Origin: Astropecten irregularis
Taxonomy: Eukaryota > Echinodermata > Asteroidea > Paxillosida > Astropectinidae
Reading direction: 5' to 3'
Assembly (NCBI GenBank): GCA_963971285.1
Contig: OZ020255.1
Coordinates: 10,312,931-10,376,930 of the forward strand
DNA length: 64,000 nt
Part shown: piece by piece, positions 1 through 14,300 of the stretch
How the letters are laid out: each line of letters opens with the position of its first letter
How positions within the stretch are numbered: the stretch's first letter is position 1
Made by a program: the position numbers and the translations under genes
The notes under the pieces: generated by a model
Seen by the model: the letters and a program-made list of their open reading frames with translations, nothing else
Told to the model about the DNA's origin: nothing
Databases searched by the model: none

Positions 1-864
1 CACTGCATCCGGTTTTTGGTATTTTTATTTCATTTCTTGAAATTTAATAATTGGCTCGGTTTGTGGTTTTCAAGAAAAGCTATCACAGTTACAGTATGAG
101 GTCATTCCTTCTGACTCTGAGGAATAAAATTAAGGTCCATTTTTGTGGCCAGCTGGACCTAGAATTTAAAATGTATTACTGCACCAGATGGGGCACCTTT
201 TCTCAAGGTGAAGCCTACACATTATGCAGTTTTCTTTTAAAACGGAAATTTCAGCATTTCATTCAGCAATAGATGAAAACATTTCACAGGAATATAGGCC
301 CCTATTGGTTAAATTATGGATTTGTACAAAATCAGTTACAAGTACATTTAGGCTTACATGTACATATGCAGACCTGATTTTGGGTCTTACACGTGTACAT
401 GTACACTGTTCAAATGCTATACTTTTAAACCCATGATGCTTTCTACATTTGATATTTCTACATTTGAGCAATTAAGGATAATAGGCCTATATAGGCCCTA
501 ATGCAAACAATTTTAAATTTATAATCAAATTTAGAACTTAAAAGTTAGGCCTAAATGTCAAACTCAAAGTGTTGGCCTGCTTAAATTTTCTCATTCAAAT
601 TATTTTTTGTTTGTTTGTTTACTTTTTAAAATTAACAATGAATCTTTAAACTTGTGGTTAAAATTAAACTGAAGGAAATTCTTTTAAATATTCCTGATAA
701 ACAATGCACTGTGACTGTGAGTGCTGTCTAAACAAAATGTCTAACTGTCCTCCCATTGTCAATATGATATATATACATGTATGTTTGTGACTGGTGGTTT
801 GTAATGACTGGTTCCTAAGCAATGAAGATGGTGAATAAACAAATGCTAGCATTTTAGTGGATCT

Positions 865-984
865 GGGGTCAATTTCACAAAGCCAAGGATCGATCGTACT
901 CGAGTTACAAAGGATAACCCATCATATCCAACGTAGGGCTGCAATGCATCATAAACTCCTATGATTCATGGTGAAATTGATCCC
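865..984. mobile_element. Fam-Q MITE
   Basis: Starts GGGGTCAATTTCAC and ends GTGAAATTGATCCC. The inner GATCGATCGTACTCGAGTTAC motif is shared with the copies at 39404, 52068, 54194, 55822 and 55965. No coding capacity. Confidence 0.8.
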
Positions 985-1797
985 TGTCCTGTTATTTTGG
1001 AGGGACTGTATTGTTTAGTAAGGTTTAAAAGGTGTGGCACTATGTACACACAAACTTATAAATGCTATAATTAAAGCATGCGGTAGATTTTGGTTTGTGA
1101 ACTTAGTACGGCCTACAGAACCTGTACATGACGATGTATGTGTGAACATTTGAAAATCATCTTGAGTATGAAATTGTAAGAATTTCCTTCATTCCAAGAT
1201 GAATTAAGAATGGAAATCGTACAAAACTTCGGCCAATTGTTTGGATGTTTGGATAGTGTTACAGGCCTTGAATTTGGTTCTGAATTTGACAAGGCCACTT
1301 TTCCATTGCAAGGGGCACTTCCATTGGAATGTCATTATGTTTATGGAAATATTTGAAGGGGCACCAAGGCCAAGAACCAGGGCAACGAAGGCCATGGCCT
1401 CCATAAAATTCAAGGATCTGTTAAGGTTAGGGTTTTGAGTGGGATTTTGGTCGTTCCCAACTCTGCAGAATCAGCTACACGTAGCTAAAAGTGTTTTCTT
1501 CAAATGCAGCTCAATGGACACTGACAGCTTCTTATTTTTTTTTGAGTAAAATGTTTTCCAGTTTATATATATATGTGAACATTTGAAAAAAAAGATCCCT
1601 GACCGAAACTCATGTTCATGTTCTTGATCCCAACTAGTCCTTTGTTGCTACCTTCAAATTCAATCAATTTTTCTGAAACAAATCGACCACCCCCCCCCCC
1701 CCCCCCCACCAGAAGCCCTCTCAGCACCTGTGTCAATAGCACTGCGCACTAGCGCTAAAAATCTGCCATGCAAACGTGTGGTGTGTGGGGGTATGTG

Positions 1798-2028
1798 CTG
1801 TTAAGTATGAAAATTTGCTTCTAAGCACAAAAATGTCTCGCCCAATAAAACAAACCACCATTGAAAATTCCATTTGATATTCATGGTCAGCAAACAACAG
1901 CCAAAGAACACAATTTGCAAGTGATACTCAACACACGGATATTTGTTTGTTAATCCTGTTTTTACTAAAGACAGAAGTGTCATGCTTAGCGAATGTTTTG
2001 TGCTAAGCAGCTCTATGAAATTGGCCCC
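1798..2028. mobile_element. Fam-A MITE, left end eroded
   Basis: Right end GCTCTATGAAATTGGCCCC. The interior (ACCATTGAAAATTCCATTTG, TATTCATGGTCAGC) matches the copies at 35885, 52269 and 60376. It is followed by GGTCATTGCCATGGTGCCC, which resembles one unit of the 21-bp minisatellite at 22.4 kb. Confidence 0.85.
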
Positions 2029-2183
2029 AGGTCATTGCCATGGTGCCCTTGTCAATCATGTCAATAGTTAGTGTCTTGGTTCCTCTTCCTAATGATCCAG
2101 GAGATATTCTTCCAGTAGTATTGCCCCAATATGGATTGGTTTTTACAAGAACCCGATTTCTGATTGTTTTTGTTTTCCTCCAG

Positions 2184-2392
2184 GTTTGAAAACAGCCGAA
2201 TTTACACGTACATCGGTGAGGTGGTTGTTTCTATCAACCCTTACCGGACGGTAGACATGTTTGGTCCAGACGTAGTGGACCAGTACAGGGGCAGGGAGAT
2301 CTATGAGAGACCACCTCATGTATTTGCCATAGCAGACGCTGCCTACAAGAGCATGAAGCGACGAGCAAGGGATACCTGTATAGTCATCTCAG
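2184..2392 (+). CDS. MYO1D: MYO1D exon 1 of window (motor N-terminus)
   Basis: Encodes residues 1-69 plus one base of Gly70. It contains the N-terminal motor strands [16 protein letters not shown] and the helix [20 protein letters not shown] that leads into the P-loop. The acceptor is tttcctccag and the donor is ctcag|gtaata. The first base completes a codon begun in an exon left of the window. The donor and the intron start match the terminus of a Fam-T MITE (see findings). Confidence 0.96.
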
Positions 2393-5300
2393 GTAATAAT
2401 CATAATTTGGTTTTTATCAAAGAAATACAGATTCATGGGCAATAATATCAAAGAATATACAGTAACAGCAAAAATATCTTGGAGGATACAGTAACAGTCA
2501 TCTGTGAAAATTTCAGTCTCATACAGTGCCCACCTTTAGAGAAAACAGTGGAAAACAGCCACAGTATTTCTTAAGTATTCTCTTTTTATTTTTGATCTTT
2601 TAAAAGATCAAACAGATTTGTGTTCGTTGTTTTACTAATTTCTGGATAAATACACCATTTCAGGCGGGAAAATTTTAACGGTATGTTTCTACCACCACCA
2701 TCTTCATACCCTGTAAGTTATACGTAAATCTGTGAACATTTCTGTTTTGGTTTCTTACCAAAGTATGATATTACCTTTAAATGTCCTATCATACTTTGGC
2801 AGCATACCAAGGGCCTTTCTCAAAGCTCAGCTCCAGCTCAGGCACAGGCTCAGACAAATTTATTTTTAAAGAGTACTCTTTTAATTGGTCATATTTTCGC
2901 CAATTTCAGCCCGATTTTGCTTAAATTCTACATGGTGATAGCCAAGACCATATAGCCATGTATCATATAGCTGAGTCTTGAAATGATAAACAGTTTTAAC
3001 AGAATGGTTCCCGACACAGTGTTGCTTTTTGTTCTGAGACACCCTGTATAATACCAATGGCATGATGTACAGTTATGTACTGTGTGTATAATGTACGGTA
3101 CTACTTACATGTAATTTACTAAAGCAGTGTACATGTATATGGTGTACCTTGACATGCTTGATGACAATTGGCCTGTCATTCCATTAAGTATATTAAAAAC
3201 AGAACCTGCTTGAAATAATGCAATTGCTACAAATGTACATCAATTTTTGTCTTTCAACGCTCAAGGTGAGAGTGGATCAGGAAAGACCGAGGCCTCCAAG
3301 ATCATTATGCGATACATAGCAGCAGTCACTAACATCAGCAAACAACAAGAAGTAGAAAGGTAAATAATATAACTCATTTGCATAAGGCCAATCTAAAACA
3401 AAAGCTTGTTTATTGTCTCTCTGCCATTCCTTTTGTCCCTCAGTGCTGCATCATTTTTTTTCTGCCTTCAAATTTAAAATGAAGAAAATGTGAAAAAATC
3501 CTGACTTAGTCTTGAACTGTCGAACAAAATCCACATTAGTAGTTCCTCTTTTGATTGTAAGCAATCTTTTTGCAGTATTTCTTAGGGAAACAAAATCATC
3601 CAATATCTCATGGCTTTGAAAAAAGACTGTCCCTCAATTTACATCCATCTACAATCTAGGGGAAAGCACACAAACAAACATTGTAAAGAAAAACCTGACA
3701 AATTTGCTCGTGCCTCATTTTATAAGATCAAATAGTCTGGTCTTTTGTACACTTACTACTACTAGGAAAATTTGGTTTGCTTGTGCACTTAACACATACC
3801 CTGAAGGTAATAATATGGACTAATATCATCATTTGGATCTTCGAGTCTGCATCCTTTGATAATGTTGCCTTGGGTTTTATTCAATAGCTACAGACATGAC
3901 AGAGTCACACGGTACAACAATGTAGATTTATTACAAGTTTAAAGTGTTACCATGGAAACGACGGAGGACATATCAGTCTTTAAGCAAAAATTCATCTTTT
4001 TTTATTTTTAATTTTTTCTCACAGGAAGTGCCTGGCACTTTACATGTATATACATGCACTTCCTCATGCAAAATTCACATATGTGGCAATTGAAATGCAT
4101 CTTTTGTACTGTTATGACTGTACATGAATGTGTTAAATTACATTATTCCCCAAAATGCTGAGGTTTAAAAAGTGATGAATTAATGTGTAACAAAAGGGAA
4201 ACAAACAAAAACAAAGTTTTTAAATTTCAGGAGCTTTCTGAGGTCTACTTAAGAATTATTAATTCTAAAATTCTGTCAGTGACAAACAGGGGATAAGATT
4301 TCTCAGATTAAAATCTGATTTCACATTTTTTGTTTTGGATTTCAGCCTGAAATTGCCTTACAGGCTGTGTACAAGAGTATAGAAGATGTTTAGATTTCAG
4401 ACTTTTTATGTTCCCTGTACGTCAGCTGTTTTCAGACATTTTTATCATTGGTCAATCTCATCCCTGATAAAAAAATTCTTATTTTCTTGCCTTTTTCGTT
4501 TTTGTTTCTCAAATGAAGAGTGAAAAATGTCTTGATCCAGTCCAATGCAATCCTCGAGGCTTTTGGTAATGCGAAGACGAATCGTAATGACAACTCCAGC
4601 CGCTTTGGCAAGTACATGGACATCAACTTTGACTTCAAAGGTGACCCCATCGGGGGACACATCAACAACTACCTCTTAGAGAAGGTAAGCAGGGGGTTGG
4701 GTAACTTGGGGAGAAAGAAAGGCCACTCAGGAGACAGCCGGATTGTGGCTGGAAGTTGGGGGTTCATATCTCAGGTTCTTGTCCGCATCGCACTGGACTT
4801 TTTTTTTTTCGGGGGTTTCACCGAGCCGATGGGTAAATGAAAAATGGGCAAATATTACCGATGTCCGCACTTGGACCTATGACACGGATCTTTTAAAACC
4901 GTGCACGTACGGAAGAATTAACGAGCTGTCAAGAACCAGGCTCATGAGGGTACCCGACTCGCATTGTCCGCACTGGACTTTTCGTCTCAGGTAAAGTGTC
5001 TCAGAAATTCTTCCTGGGCAGAAGTTGGCCAGTAGAAATACCTGCGCAGGTCGGGAAAAGTAACTGAGAAGAAGACTTCCCGAGACGTCCGCACTGGACT
5101 TAAAATCGTTTAAGTACCCAGCATCTCGGTACCTTTGTCCAACAAAAGTCCAGTGCAGACAGGGCTATAAAAACACACTCTTCATAAAAGAGGAGCTACC
5201 AGTAGTTTGTATTCTTGTAGCAACATACAAACCCAAACCTTCTTTTGTTATGCCCCACCAAACAGATTAGCCGGTCTTTATTAACTTTATTGCAACCTTG

Positions 5301-8300
5301 AATTATGAACAATGACAGCTTAGAGTTACTATCATACTTTGGTAGGAAGGAAACCAAAACAGACATGTTCACATATTTACCTATAACTTTGCAGGGTATA
5401 AAGATAGACCTGGTACATACCGTTAACATACCGTTAAACATTTGTCTACCAGAAAAGCTGTATTTTATCCAGAAATGAGTAAAACAAAATACCAAAAACA
5501 GTTGTGATCTTCGAGATCAATTACCTCACAATTTTGTATAACATTTGCAATGGTTCTTCCCTATTTTCCACTGTTTACAATGATCAATTGAGCTGAAAAT
5601 TCCACAGGTTTGTTTTTATTTAACTGTTTAAAGACAAATCAAATTTTGAACAGACCTCAAAATCAATTTTGCCAAAGTATGATACTACCTTTAAACTCAA
5701 AATTATGACTTGTAACTAATGCAGATTTGCTTGTTTTTCTGTAGTTCAGAAAAAAACAATTCTACATAAGTTACAAGTCACAAAAGAAGTGTACACTAAC
5801 CGTGAAAATATACGAATGAATTCATAATCATATGTGTGTAGGTAATGTGAAAAAGTATCACTTGTACACAGCATACAGTGTAACCTGGCCTTGAGCTGTC
5901 TAGTCCCAACTATATAATGCAGTCCCTATACACAGATTCAAGGACATTTGACTCAATTTGTCTGCATGGGGTCATATTATTGCCATTTGATTATACATGT
6001 ACATCCTTGCAGATGCATCCTGTTAATTCAATGATAACCTCTGTGTCCTTCCCTCTTTCTGTATGAAAAGGAACAAAAACAAACAATGAGTTCATTGTTA
6101 GAAATAGGTTCTAAAGGCATTGTTTTCCGGGCCATTTGTTAAACAAACTAACAGGGATGAGATTTCTCAGATTAAAATCTGATTTCAGATTTGTTTTGTT
6201 TTGGATTTCAGATTTTTTTTTCCTCACAGGCTGTGTACAAAAATATAGGAGATTTTCAGATTTCAGACTTTTTATGCTCCCTGTCAGCTGTTTTCAGACA
6301 TTTTTCTCATGAAATTAGAAATTCTCTCATGGGTCTGGACCTCGGCCAAAATCTCTCAAGGATTCACCGGGGACGTCGGTCACTCTCAAGCATTGGTGTC
6401 CTTCAATGCGATTACACTTTTGTAAGATTTCACAACTTTGCATGCCATGAGAGAATTTCTCAATGGTTGAGAGTTTATCTTGTGAAAAGGTATTATCAGG
6501 TTATTAAACAGACATCAACAACAAAACATGCTACATTTATGTGGTTTGCAGGTCAGTGGCCGATTTCACTAACGCTTTGCGATCATCGCAAAAGCCCAAA
6601 TCCATCGCTAAACGGAAAATCGATCGCTATTTTGTGTAGTAATTTTCCGTTTAGCGATAGATTTTGGCTTTAGCGATAATCGCAAAACGTTAGTGAAATC
6701 GGCCCCAGGTGTACTATGTCTTGTAAAGTTTGATTCGTGCTTGGTCCATTAGGCAATTTGTTGATCACATTTACAATTTCAGCTTGCGTAACAGGTTTCA
6801 AAAATAAAGAATGAGTACACCTGTCTCCAAGAAAAGAATGATATGAACAGTCAGACGATGGAAGGTTGCTAGCGATCCTGTTTCCAATGTTTACAAAGTA
6901 ATCGTTAAAATGGTTAACAATACTATATGGATCCTTAATATTTTCACCATTGTGTCTGTGTTCTCTTGTCCTCCCTCGGGAATGCCATACACAAGTAACG
7001 GGATTTTGTGCTCAGAAGCAATTTTTTGTGCTAAGCAGCTCTATGAAATTGGTCCCTGGCTGTGTGGCAGGCACAGCTTCATACTGCTAGAAACTTGCAA
7101 AAATGCAGCATACATGACAATGCATTCATGAGCCTTACTCTTCGATCTTATGAGGGACGATAGATGTTTCCAATGTTCATCTCATCTCACTGCTCATGCA
7201 TTCACCTTCATGGCATAGTGCCTTTCATGGAGAACTGTCATGAACACCCATTCAAGACAAGCGTCCGACCAGAGAAAGGATTTTATTTGCATTTAGGCCG
7301 GTTATACACGGCGCTCGTACTGATATCCGCAGAAACAACAAAAAGAACAATCGGAGATCAGCCAAAGATTAGATTCCACGAAGGCCATCATCAAAAGTGA
7401 AAGCATTCTTGGAGAAAAAATGCTCTTCTTCAGGAAATGCAGAATGTACGTTTGGACAGGTACACACGATGTATACCTGATTTTGTATCCTTGTGGAGAC
7501 ATGGTTTTGTTCTTGTGTACTAAATGAAAGCTTTCCGAAGAGCAGAATTGAAATCGCTTACATTTGAATCAGAATGACTTTCCTGGGTTGAAATTTCTAG
7601 CAAATATCCCTAATACTGTATAAAATACTTCTTTTTGCGATTGATAGTTACACTGTAAGTATACCTTGGAAATTCTTCCTTGTTGAATTGATTCCAATGA
7701 TCAGTTTTGTGAAAACCTTGTGGAGACTTAAACGCCTTTCTAATTTCCCTGTGGAGACATATTTAACATATTGTGCTCGGTCTCCACAAGGCACCAGATA
7801 CTGTATGCATTTTTCACGCACATAAACTTGAACATGCATAGGGGGCCTGTACACATGTATGGGTGTGCATGCATTATGTACAGTATGCTTGTATGTAGTA
7901 AATGTACCGAACTTGGGTAAACATGTATGTACACATGTATTCACTATATAGAAAGTACTACTAAACTTGTAAAAAAATTTGGCTGAGAAATGTCACATGC
8001 ATTCTCTGACCAACGCCACAAAATGATTAATTTCCAGCCCAAAAAACGAGCAAATTACCCAATCAATCTGGTATGTCAATATTCCTATTGTCCTTCTCCT
8101 TCGATGGGGAAAACTATAAATCAAAACTTGAGCCTTCTGTTACAAGACAAGAGGTCAAATATGGATTTAATAATATTGTAATTATAGCCAGTTGTGGCAT
8201 TTCACCTTGCCATTAACCTCCAAACGTGTCTAGCTCCACAAAAATGAGGAACAAAGTACACAAGTAATAAAACTGAATATAAAATTGCTGGTACATGTAG

Positions 8301-11300
8301 GCCTATATGCAGGTTTGTGTCGGTATGCACATACGCAAATATGTATGTCAACATGTACATTATGATTATTTTGGGCACACATATACGTGTTCACTATATG
8401 TTATGTATATAGAAACCTGTGTTTTCTAGGGCAGGAAATTTTCGCTGTACCAAGCAATTTGCTATCAGACAAGCCAGTACTAAAATGATTGGAAATTCAG
8501 AAGGTCGCGGCATTGAGTTGTACAGGTTTGGATTTTGCCATAGTGTACCATTGAAGGATGAAGAGCTGTACAAATGTACATGTACTTAGTAATATCTCCA
8601 TTATTGCTGTTGCTTCTGTACAATAGAGAAATAAGAAACACTCTCTACATCATACATGCGCCTAAACAGATTATAACAGTTAATTGATAATTAGGGATAG
8701 AATTCAATTAGGATTGTAATAGGAATATGTGGAGATACAAAAGCATTTGTTGGCGAAAAGCCTTTTTTGTTCTGTTTTTTTTCTTCTTTCCTCTTCTTGT
8801 CGTCAGTTTTCCCATAGACTTTGCACAGGGACATCCTACACGCCACTTTGGTCAGTTGAGTTCTAGTAGCAGATCTTATTAATACTAAGTTGACTGAAGC
8901 AGTTTATGTAATTTGCGGAAAAGCCTAAGTAAATGCTGTTTCCATCAGCCATTTTTCTTTGTTTTCTTTTCATTTTGGAAACTCAGTTTCAAAGAGAAAA
9001 TTAGAAAAATGAAGGATTTTTCATCGTACTTTTCAAATTTATGCTCTGTACGGTCAGTAGGCCTATGTCATTTTTATTTTGCTCATATTTTTTTCTTACA
9101 AGATAGAAAGGTTTGCCAATAATTGCAGAACAGTCAAAGATCTTTTGCTCTGTTTTAATTTGTCCTTCTTGTCCAAATCCAAAAGACTTTTGTTTTTCCG
9201 GATGGCCGCCTTAAAAATCTTCAAATTGGCAGCCTTCACTTATGTTTATTTAGTTTGCCAATTATATCATATGGGAGGAACCATCAACTAGACAGGCCTA
9301 TTGTCTTTACTCTATTGTCTTTCTACTTAATGCAAGGATGTGAATCATACAACACATGTTTATTTTTACGACGCAGTGGAGATGGAATGACAAATTGATA
9401 GAATTTTTCACGGACGAATGAAAATTAATTTCATTATTAAAAATCAGTGTCCCTGAAAAATTGCATTGTATTCATATAATATAAAATGATTAGGGTCATC
9501 AATCTGTCAGGAATATGCACAGGGAGTTAATCCTCATTTTGATAGAGTGGATCGGTAGGGGCTGTGACCTTTTCTCTAGTATTGTTTAGAGCTAGCCATG
9601 CTTGGTATTATGGCATGACTGGTTGGTGCGCCCACATATTTCCTTTCCTGTGGGCCAATCAAAACAAAAGAAAGCTGCAGAATTGTAGTCCTGTCACGAC
9701 AAGAGGGAGTGTCAGCCTATTTCCTTGTTCATTTCTTTGGCTATGATGTCAGGAAGCTCCCACAAAGGGCAGGGCTGTAGTCAAATTACCAGTTATTTTA
9801 ATTACTGAGAAAGAATTGAACACAAAATTTAGCCTTTGCCTTGTTTCCCTTGTGGTTGTTTGACAATAACTGAGAAAGAATCATGACAACAAATTGTTAT
9901 CAGAATTTGTTTAGTTTTTTGGGGTTTTTTTCAGGCTGGTAATTTACATGTACATCAGGAAAAATAAATCATGGAAATGTCCTAACTTGTATTTCTCATA
10001 ATATGATTTTAAATATTATTTAGTGCTCAATTTACTTTTAAAAAAAATCTATACACATGTATACAGTTCATACTGACATGTATACATATGTAGTTTCTTT
10101 TTGTGTGTGTTTATAACCACTTGCTTATTTACCAACATTTATTCATACTTTTTACACCTATAGATCCGTATCCATTCATTAAATATTTATTTTTTAATTG
10201 TTTGATTGTTAATCATAGTGTCAGTATTTGAAGAGTGGCTTTTGGTTATGAGGTAGGGCTGAGACCAATTCCATAGAGCTGCTTAGCACCAAAATTTGCC
10301 TTAAGCACCAAAAACCTTGGTACATGTACATGTACATAGCCTACATGTAAATAAAATCAGTATGCTAGCCAAAATTCCTTGTGAATGTAATGGTCAGCGA
10401 ACAATGGCTGAATACAAGCCAAAAGTAGTAAACATCACATGAGCATTTAGTTGGTAATCCTGTTTGATCAAGGAAGACTTTTCATGCTTAAAGCAAAAAT
10501 TTGTGCTTTTAAAAGCAGCTCTATGGATCTGGCCCCTGTACATCTCAGTAACATTGACCTAGACCTTACATTATTACATAATCAGCTCTCTGGAATCTGC
10601 ATTTGAAAGATACTTGCTTTTTGACAAGATTTTAACAGAGTTTGAAATTTAGATGTTTGTAAAAACCCACAATTTTGAACAGGTTTTGGCTGATACAATG
10701 CTGATTATGAAACCAGGGTCCAATTTCATAGAGCTGCTTAAGCAAAAAATCTGCTTAAGCATGAAAAGTCTTCCTTGACCGAACAGGGTTGCCAACCAAA
10801 CATTCATGTGATGTTTTACTGCTTTTGACTTGTATTTCGCCAGCTGAACATAACATTAAAAAGGAATTTTGGCTGACGTACTGATTTTTATTTACCCTGG
10901 GTTTTGGTGCTTAAGCAAATTTGGGTGCTTAAGCAGCTCTATGAAATTGGGCCCTGGGCAGAAGCGGAATATTTGAATCCTTGCAAGGTCCCATACAGCC
11001 TACAAATGTACATTGTACATGTACGTGTATAATATTCCTGACTACAGTATGCATCAGCTTAATAGCATTGTGGTCGGTCTGTGTGTCAGGGTCATCGGAC
11101 AGGATGATGGGACAGAAAGGAAGACACCCTGCCCAGATACTCAACCAGCTCCGGAAATTGATTCAGATCGGCAGTACAGAGTACCATCACACTGGGGTGT
11201 CACATCTACATTACATCTACGTGTACATAATATATTCCACTGGCCAATAAATTGGTTTTGGGGGACAGGTGTTTTTAGATGTATCGTCCCTCTGTATGAC

Positions 11301-14300
11301 GGCCGTCAGCATCTGTGTGTGTCCGTACTTGTACTGATTCGTGAATAACCACGGTCATTTCAGGAGCTTTGAGCTCCATATTTATCGTAATTGACGGAAA
11401 TACATGTAGCACACGCGGTCAACAAAAGAACATTCAATTTCATGTAATTCAATCAAATTGATACAATTTGGCTTTTTAGAAAGATCCGGCTAGGACCGAA
11501 ACGTCAGGCCCTCAAGCATTCAATAAAATTCATACAATTTAGCCTTTTACTAAAGATCCGGCTAAAAACGAAACGTCAGACCCTCCTAATTCCAAGCATT
11601 CAATAAAATTGAAATGAATTGTGGTGATCATTGTGATGGTACACATAATGAAGTCAGCATGCATCATTTATGTAGACAAACTGAATATGATCAAATGTAT
11701 TTTGTGTACATGTACTAGAGATTTTACCCAGGTTTCTACATGCCAAAATAGTGGCATACCAGTAGAAATTGCAGACCATGAAATTAATTGCCCTGTTAAA
11801 CCTTATCACATACTGAACTCTCACACAGTATGAAATAAATACCGTTCAGTATTAAATACAGTATTAAATATCGTTCCCAGGTTGCAGCATTGCTGCATGT
11901 ATAATTGAAATGATCCTCGGGGTATGGCGGTGTGTGCATGGTTTCATGGCCACTGACTGCCAAACGAACAAAGATAATTGACTATTGGGTTCACCACCAC
12001 CGTATATAGGGCTGGATTGCTCAGTTGGTAGAGCGCCTGTACGGTATTCAGGAGGTTGCCGGTTTGAATCCCGCTCCAGTAAATTTGTCTTTGTTCACTT
12101 TTCAATGACTTTAAAATTCAGTCAGTTTCCCTTGTGGTTATTTGATGAGTATTAAATAAGACTCATTTTCACGTTTATTTCCTTTTTGAATGAGGTCTCA
12201 AACTTGTCTGCCATTTAATACCACTTTGTACTTGACTTTGTTTTCAGATATTTGTTCAGAGCTTTCCTTTACTATTCAGACACTAATTGTGAAATGGTGT
12301 CAGCTACAATTTCATATTTTGAATTTCGTATTTTTTCTTTCTGATCGCTTCAGTTCAGCCATTGCCACATTCATGATTCTTTAAAGGGAGCATATAGGAT
12401 TTGCAAGGCCTCCAAATATTTTTTATTGAGTTTGAGACAGAAAATGGACTCAACAGTTCGTAAACAGTGCAAACAGTCACCATGGGAAATCTTGGTTCAT
12501 CAGATGCTGGGTTTTTCAAGGAAATCAAGATTTAGTGTCTTTTCCAAAGAATGTTCGTCCGAACGATTTTTGGAACAAACATAAAGTAAACTATTTTTCA
12601 TGATTTATAAGAAAAATCGAGTCGGGTTTTCGCTATTTTCTTGTGACTCAGATGTCCGATTGAGCTCAAATTTTCACAGGTTTATTAGTTCATGAACATG
12701 TTGGATCAGACAAAGTATGAGTGCTGTTCTGTGACCTTTACCAATCATGTATTGTACCTGTAATTAAGTTGTCTTCAAATAACCACAAGGTAATCTAACC
12801 AGTTGGATTTATTTGAAGTCCTTGAAAAGTGAACAAAGAAAAATTGACTTGAGTGGGATTCGAACCTGCGACCCAGAAAGTTGATTGAAATTCATCAACT
12901 ACCAATACTGTACTGTAAGCTTCTTAAGCATGTTAAGGGGTAAACGACATTTTCAGTATAGTGGAATGCCACTATAACGAACACCACTATACCGAACAAT
13001 TGGCTATAACACACATCATCCTTGGCTCCCAATTTTTATGTATAATGTGTGCATGCTGAACATTGTTCACCATGACGAACAATTTCTGAGCATTCCAGTG
13101 TGTTCGTTATAGTGGCATTCCACTGTATATTGTATGATCATTTATAGACAGGTATTAGTTATTAAATACCTGTAGTCATTGCTCTAATTTATTTAAAATG
13201 CACTTGCCCTCATCACATGTGATACAGAAAACAGCTCAAGACTATTATTTTCTAAGAAATTTTCCTTTTTTTTCTTTCGGTCTTTGCAGTCCCGAGTCGT
13301 CCGGCAACAAAAGGGAGAACGTAGCTTCCACTCCTTCTACCAGTTACTGACCGGAGCAAGCGAACAGCAGCTTGGCGACTTGCAACTCCAGCGGGATATT
13401 TCTCAGTATCATTTCATCAATCAGAGCAGCGGTGAGGTAGGACACCAGACATCCGAAGACATTCAGTGCTGGACAGCTTTCTTTGTCCTCGGCTTTGGCT
13501 CTGGCTCAGGCTCCGGCTCCGGCTCCATTTCATGAATCCATTCTAAGATTATAGGTATCAAAATAGAGGCTTTTGGCTGCGGTTCAGAAGTAGATTCTCT
13601 GGTTTGAAAAAGAAAACAGAGCTTCAGCTTCAATGAAAAACCCCACAGCCTATATTTTTCAGAATATGGATTACAGAGACAAAGCCAGAGCCTGAGCCAA
13701 AGCTGAGAGCTCTCTATGGCTCCTACATGCAGTTGGTTTGGAAGCTTTCGATCAATACAGTGCACAACTTTTGACAACCTTCACCCACCAATTTACTTCT
13801 TCCTAACCCATGGAGAAAAGGGAACACTTTGACACTCACTAATCTAAACATTTTCAAAGCTTGATGTTTATATTGACATTATATACAATTTTACTTCACT
13901 TGCATTATTAGCTCAATTTGCTTAGTTGGAACAGTAAGTTTGGGATTAAAGGTAGTATCATACTTTGTTAAGAAATCAAAACAGAAATGTTCACAGATTT
14001 ACCTATAACTTACAGGGTATGAAGATGGTGGTGGTAAAAAACATACTGTTAAAACTTTTCCGCCTGAAATGGTGTATTTATCCAGAAATTAGTAAAACAA
14101 CGACCAGAAATCTTTTTGATCTTTTAAAAGATCAAAGATAGAAGAGAAAAGACTTAAGAAATAATGTGGCTGTTTTTCACTGTTTTCTCAAATAGTGGGC
14201 ACCGTATGGGACTGAAAAAATTTTCAGAGATGACTGTTACTGTATCTGTCTTGATATTTATGCCCATGAATCTGTATTTCTTTGATATAAACCAAAGTAT

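Larger units (their letters stand above)
1..2183. other. MYO1D intron, 5' part
   Basis: No exon is recognised. I looked for the missing N-terminal exon (human-like KADFVLMDTVSMPEF) and did not see it, so it lies further left. Contents: AT-rich sequence, a Fam-Q element (865-984), a poly-C run near 1690-1707 and a Fam-A element (about 1798-2028). Confidence 0.7.

Noticed and set aside
1689-1708. Poly-C runs here and near 40033 and 58090, and a poly-G run near 55319
   Set aside because: Simple homopolymer tracts. Length may also reflect sequencing or assembly uncertainty.
13437-13535. Gly-Ser-rich extension of MYO1D exon 4
   Set aside because: This is intronic Fam-G repeat read through. The frame and homology require splicing at 13436, and the joined protein matches MYO1D without it.
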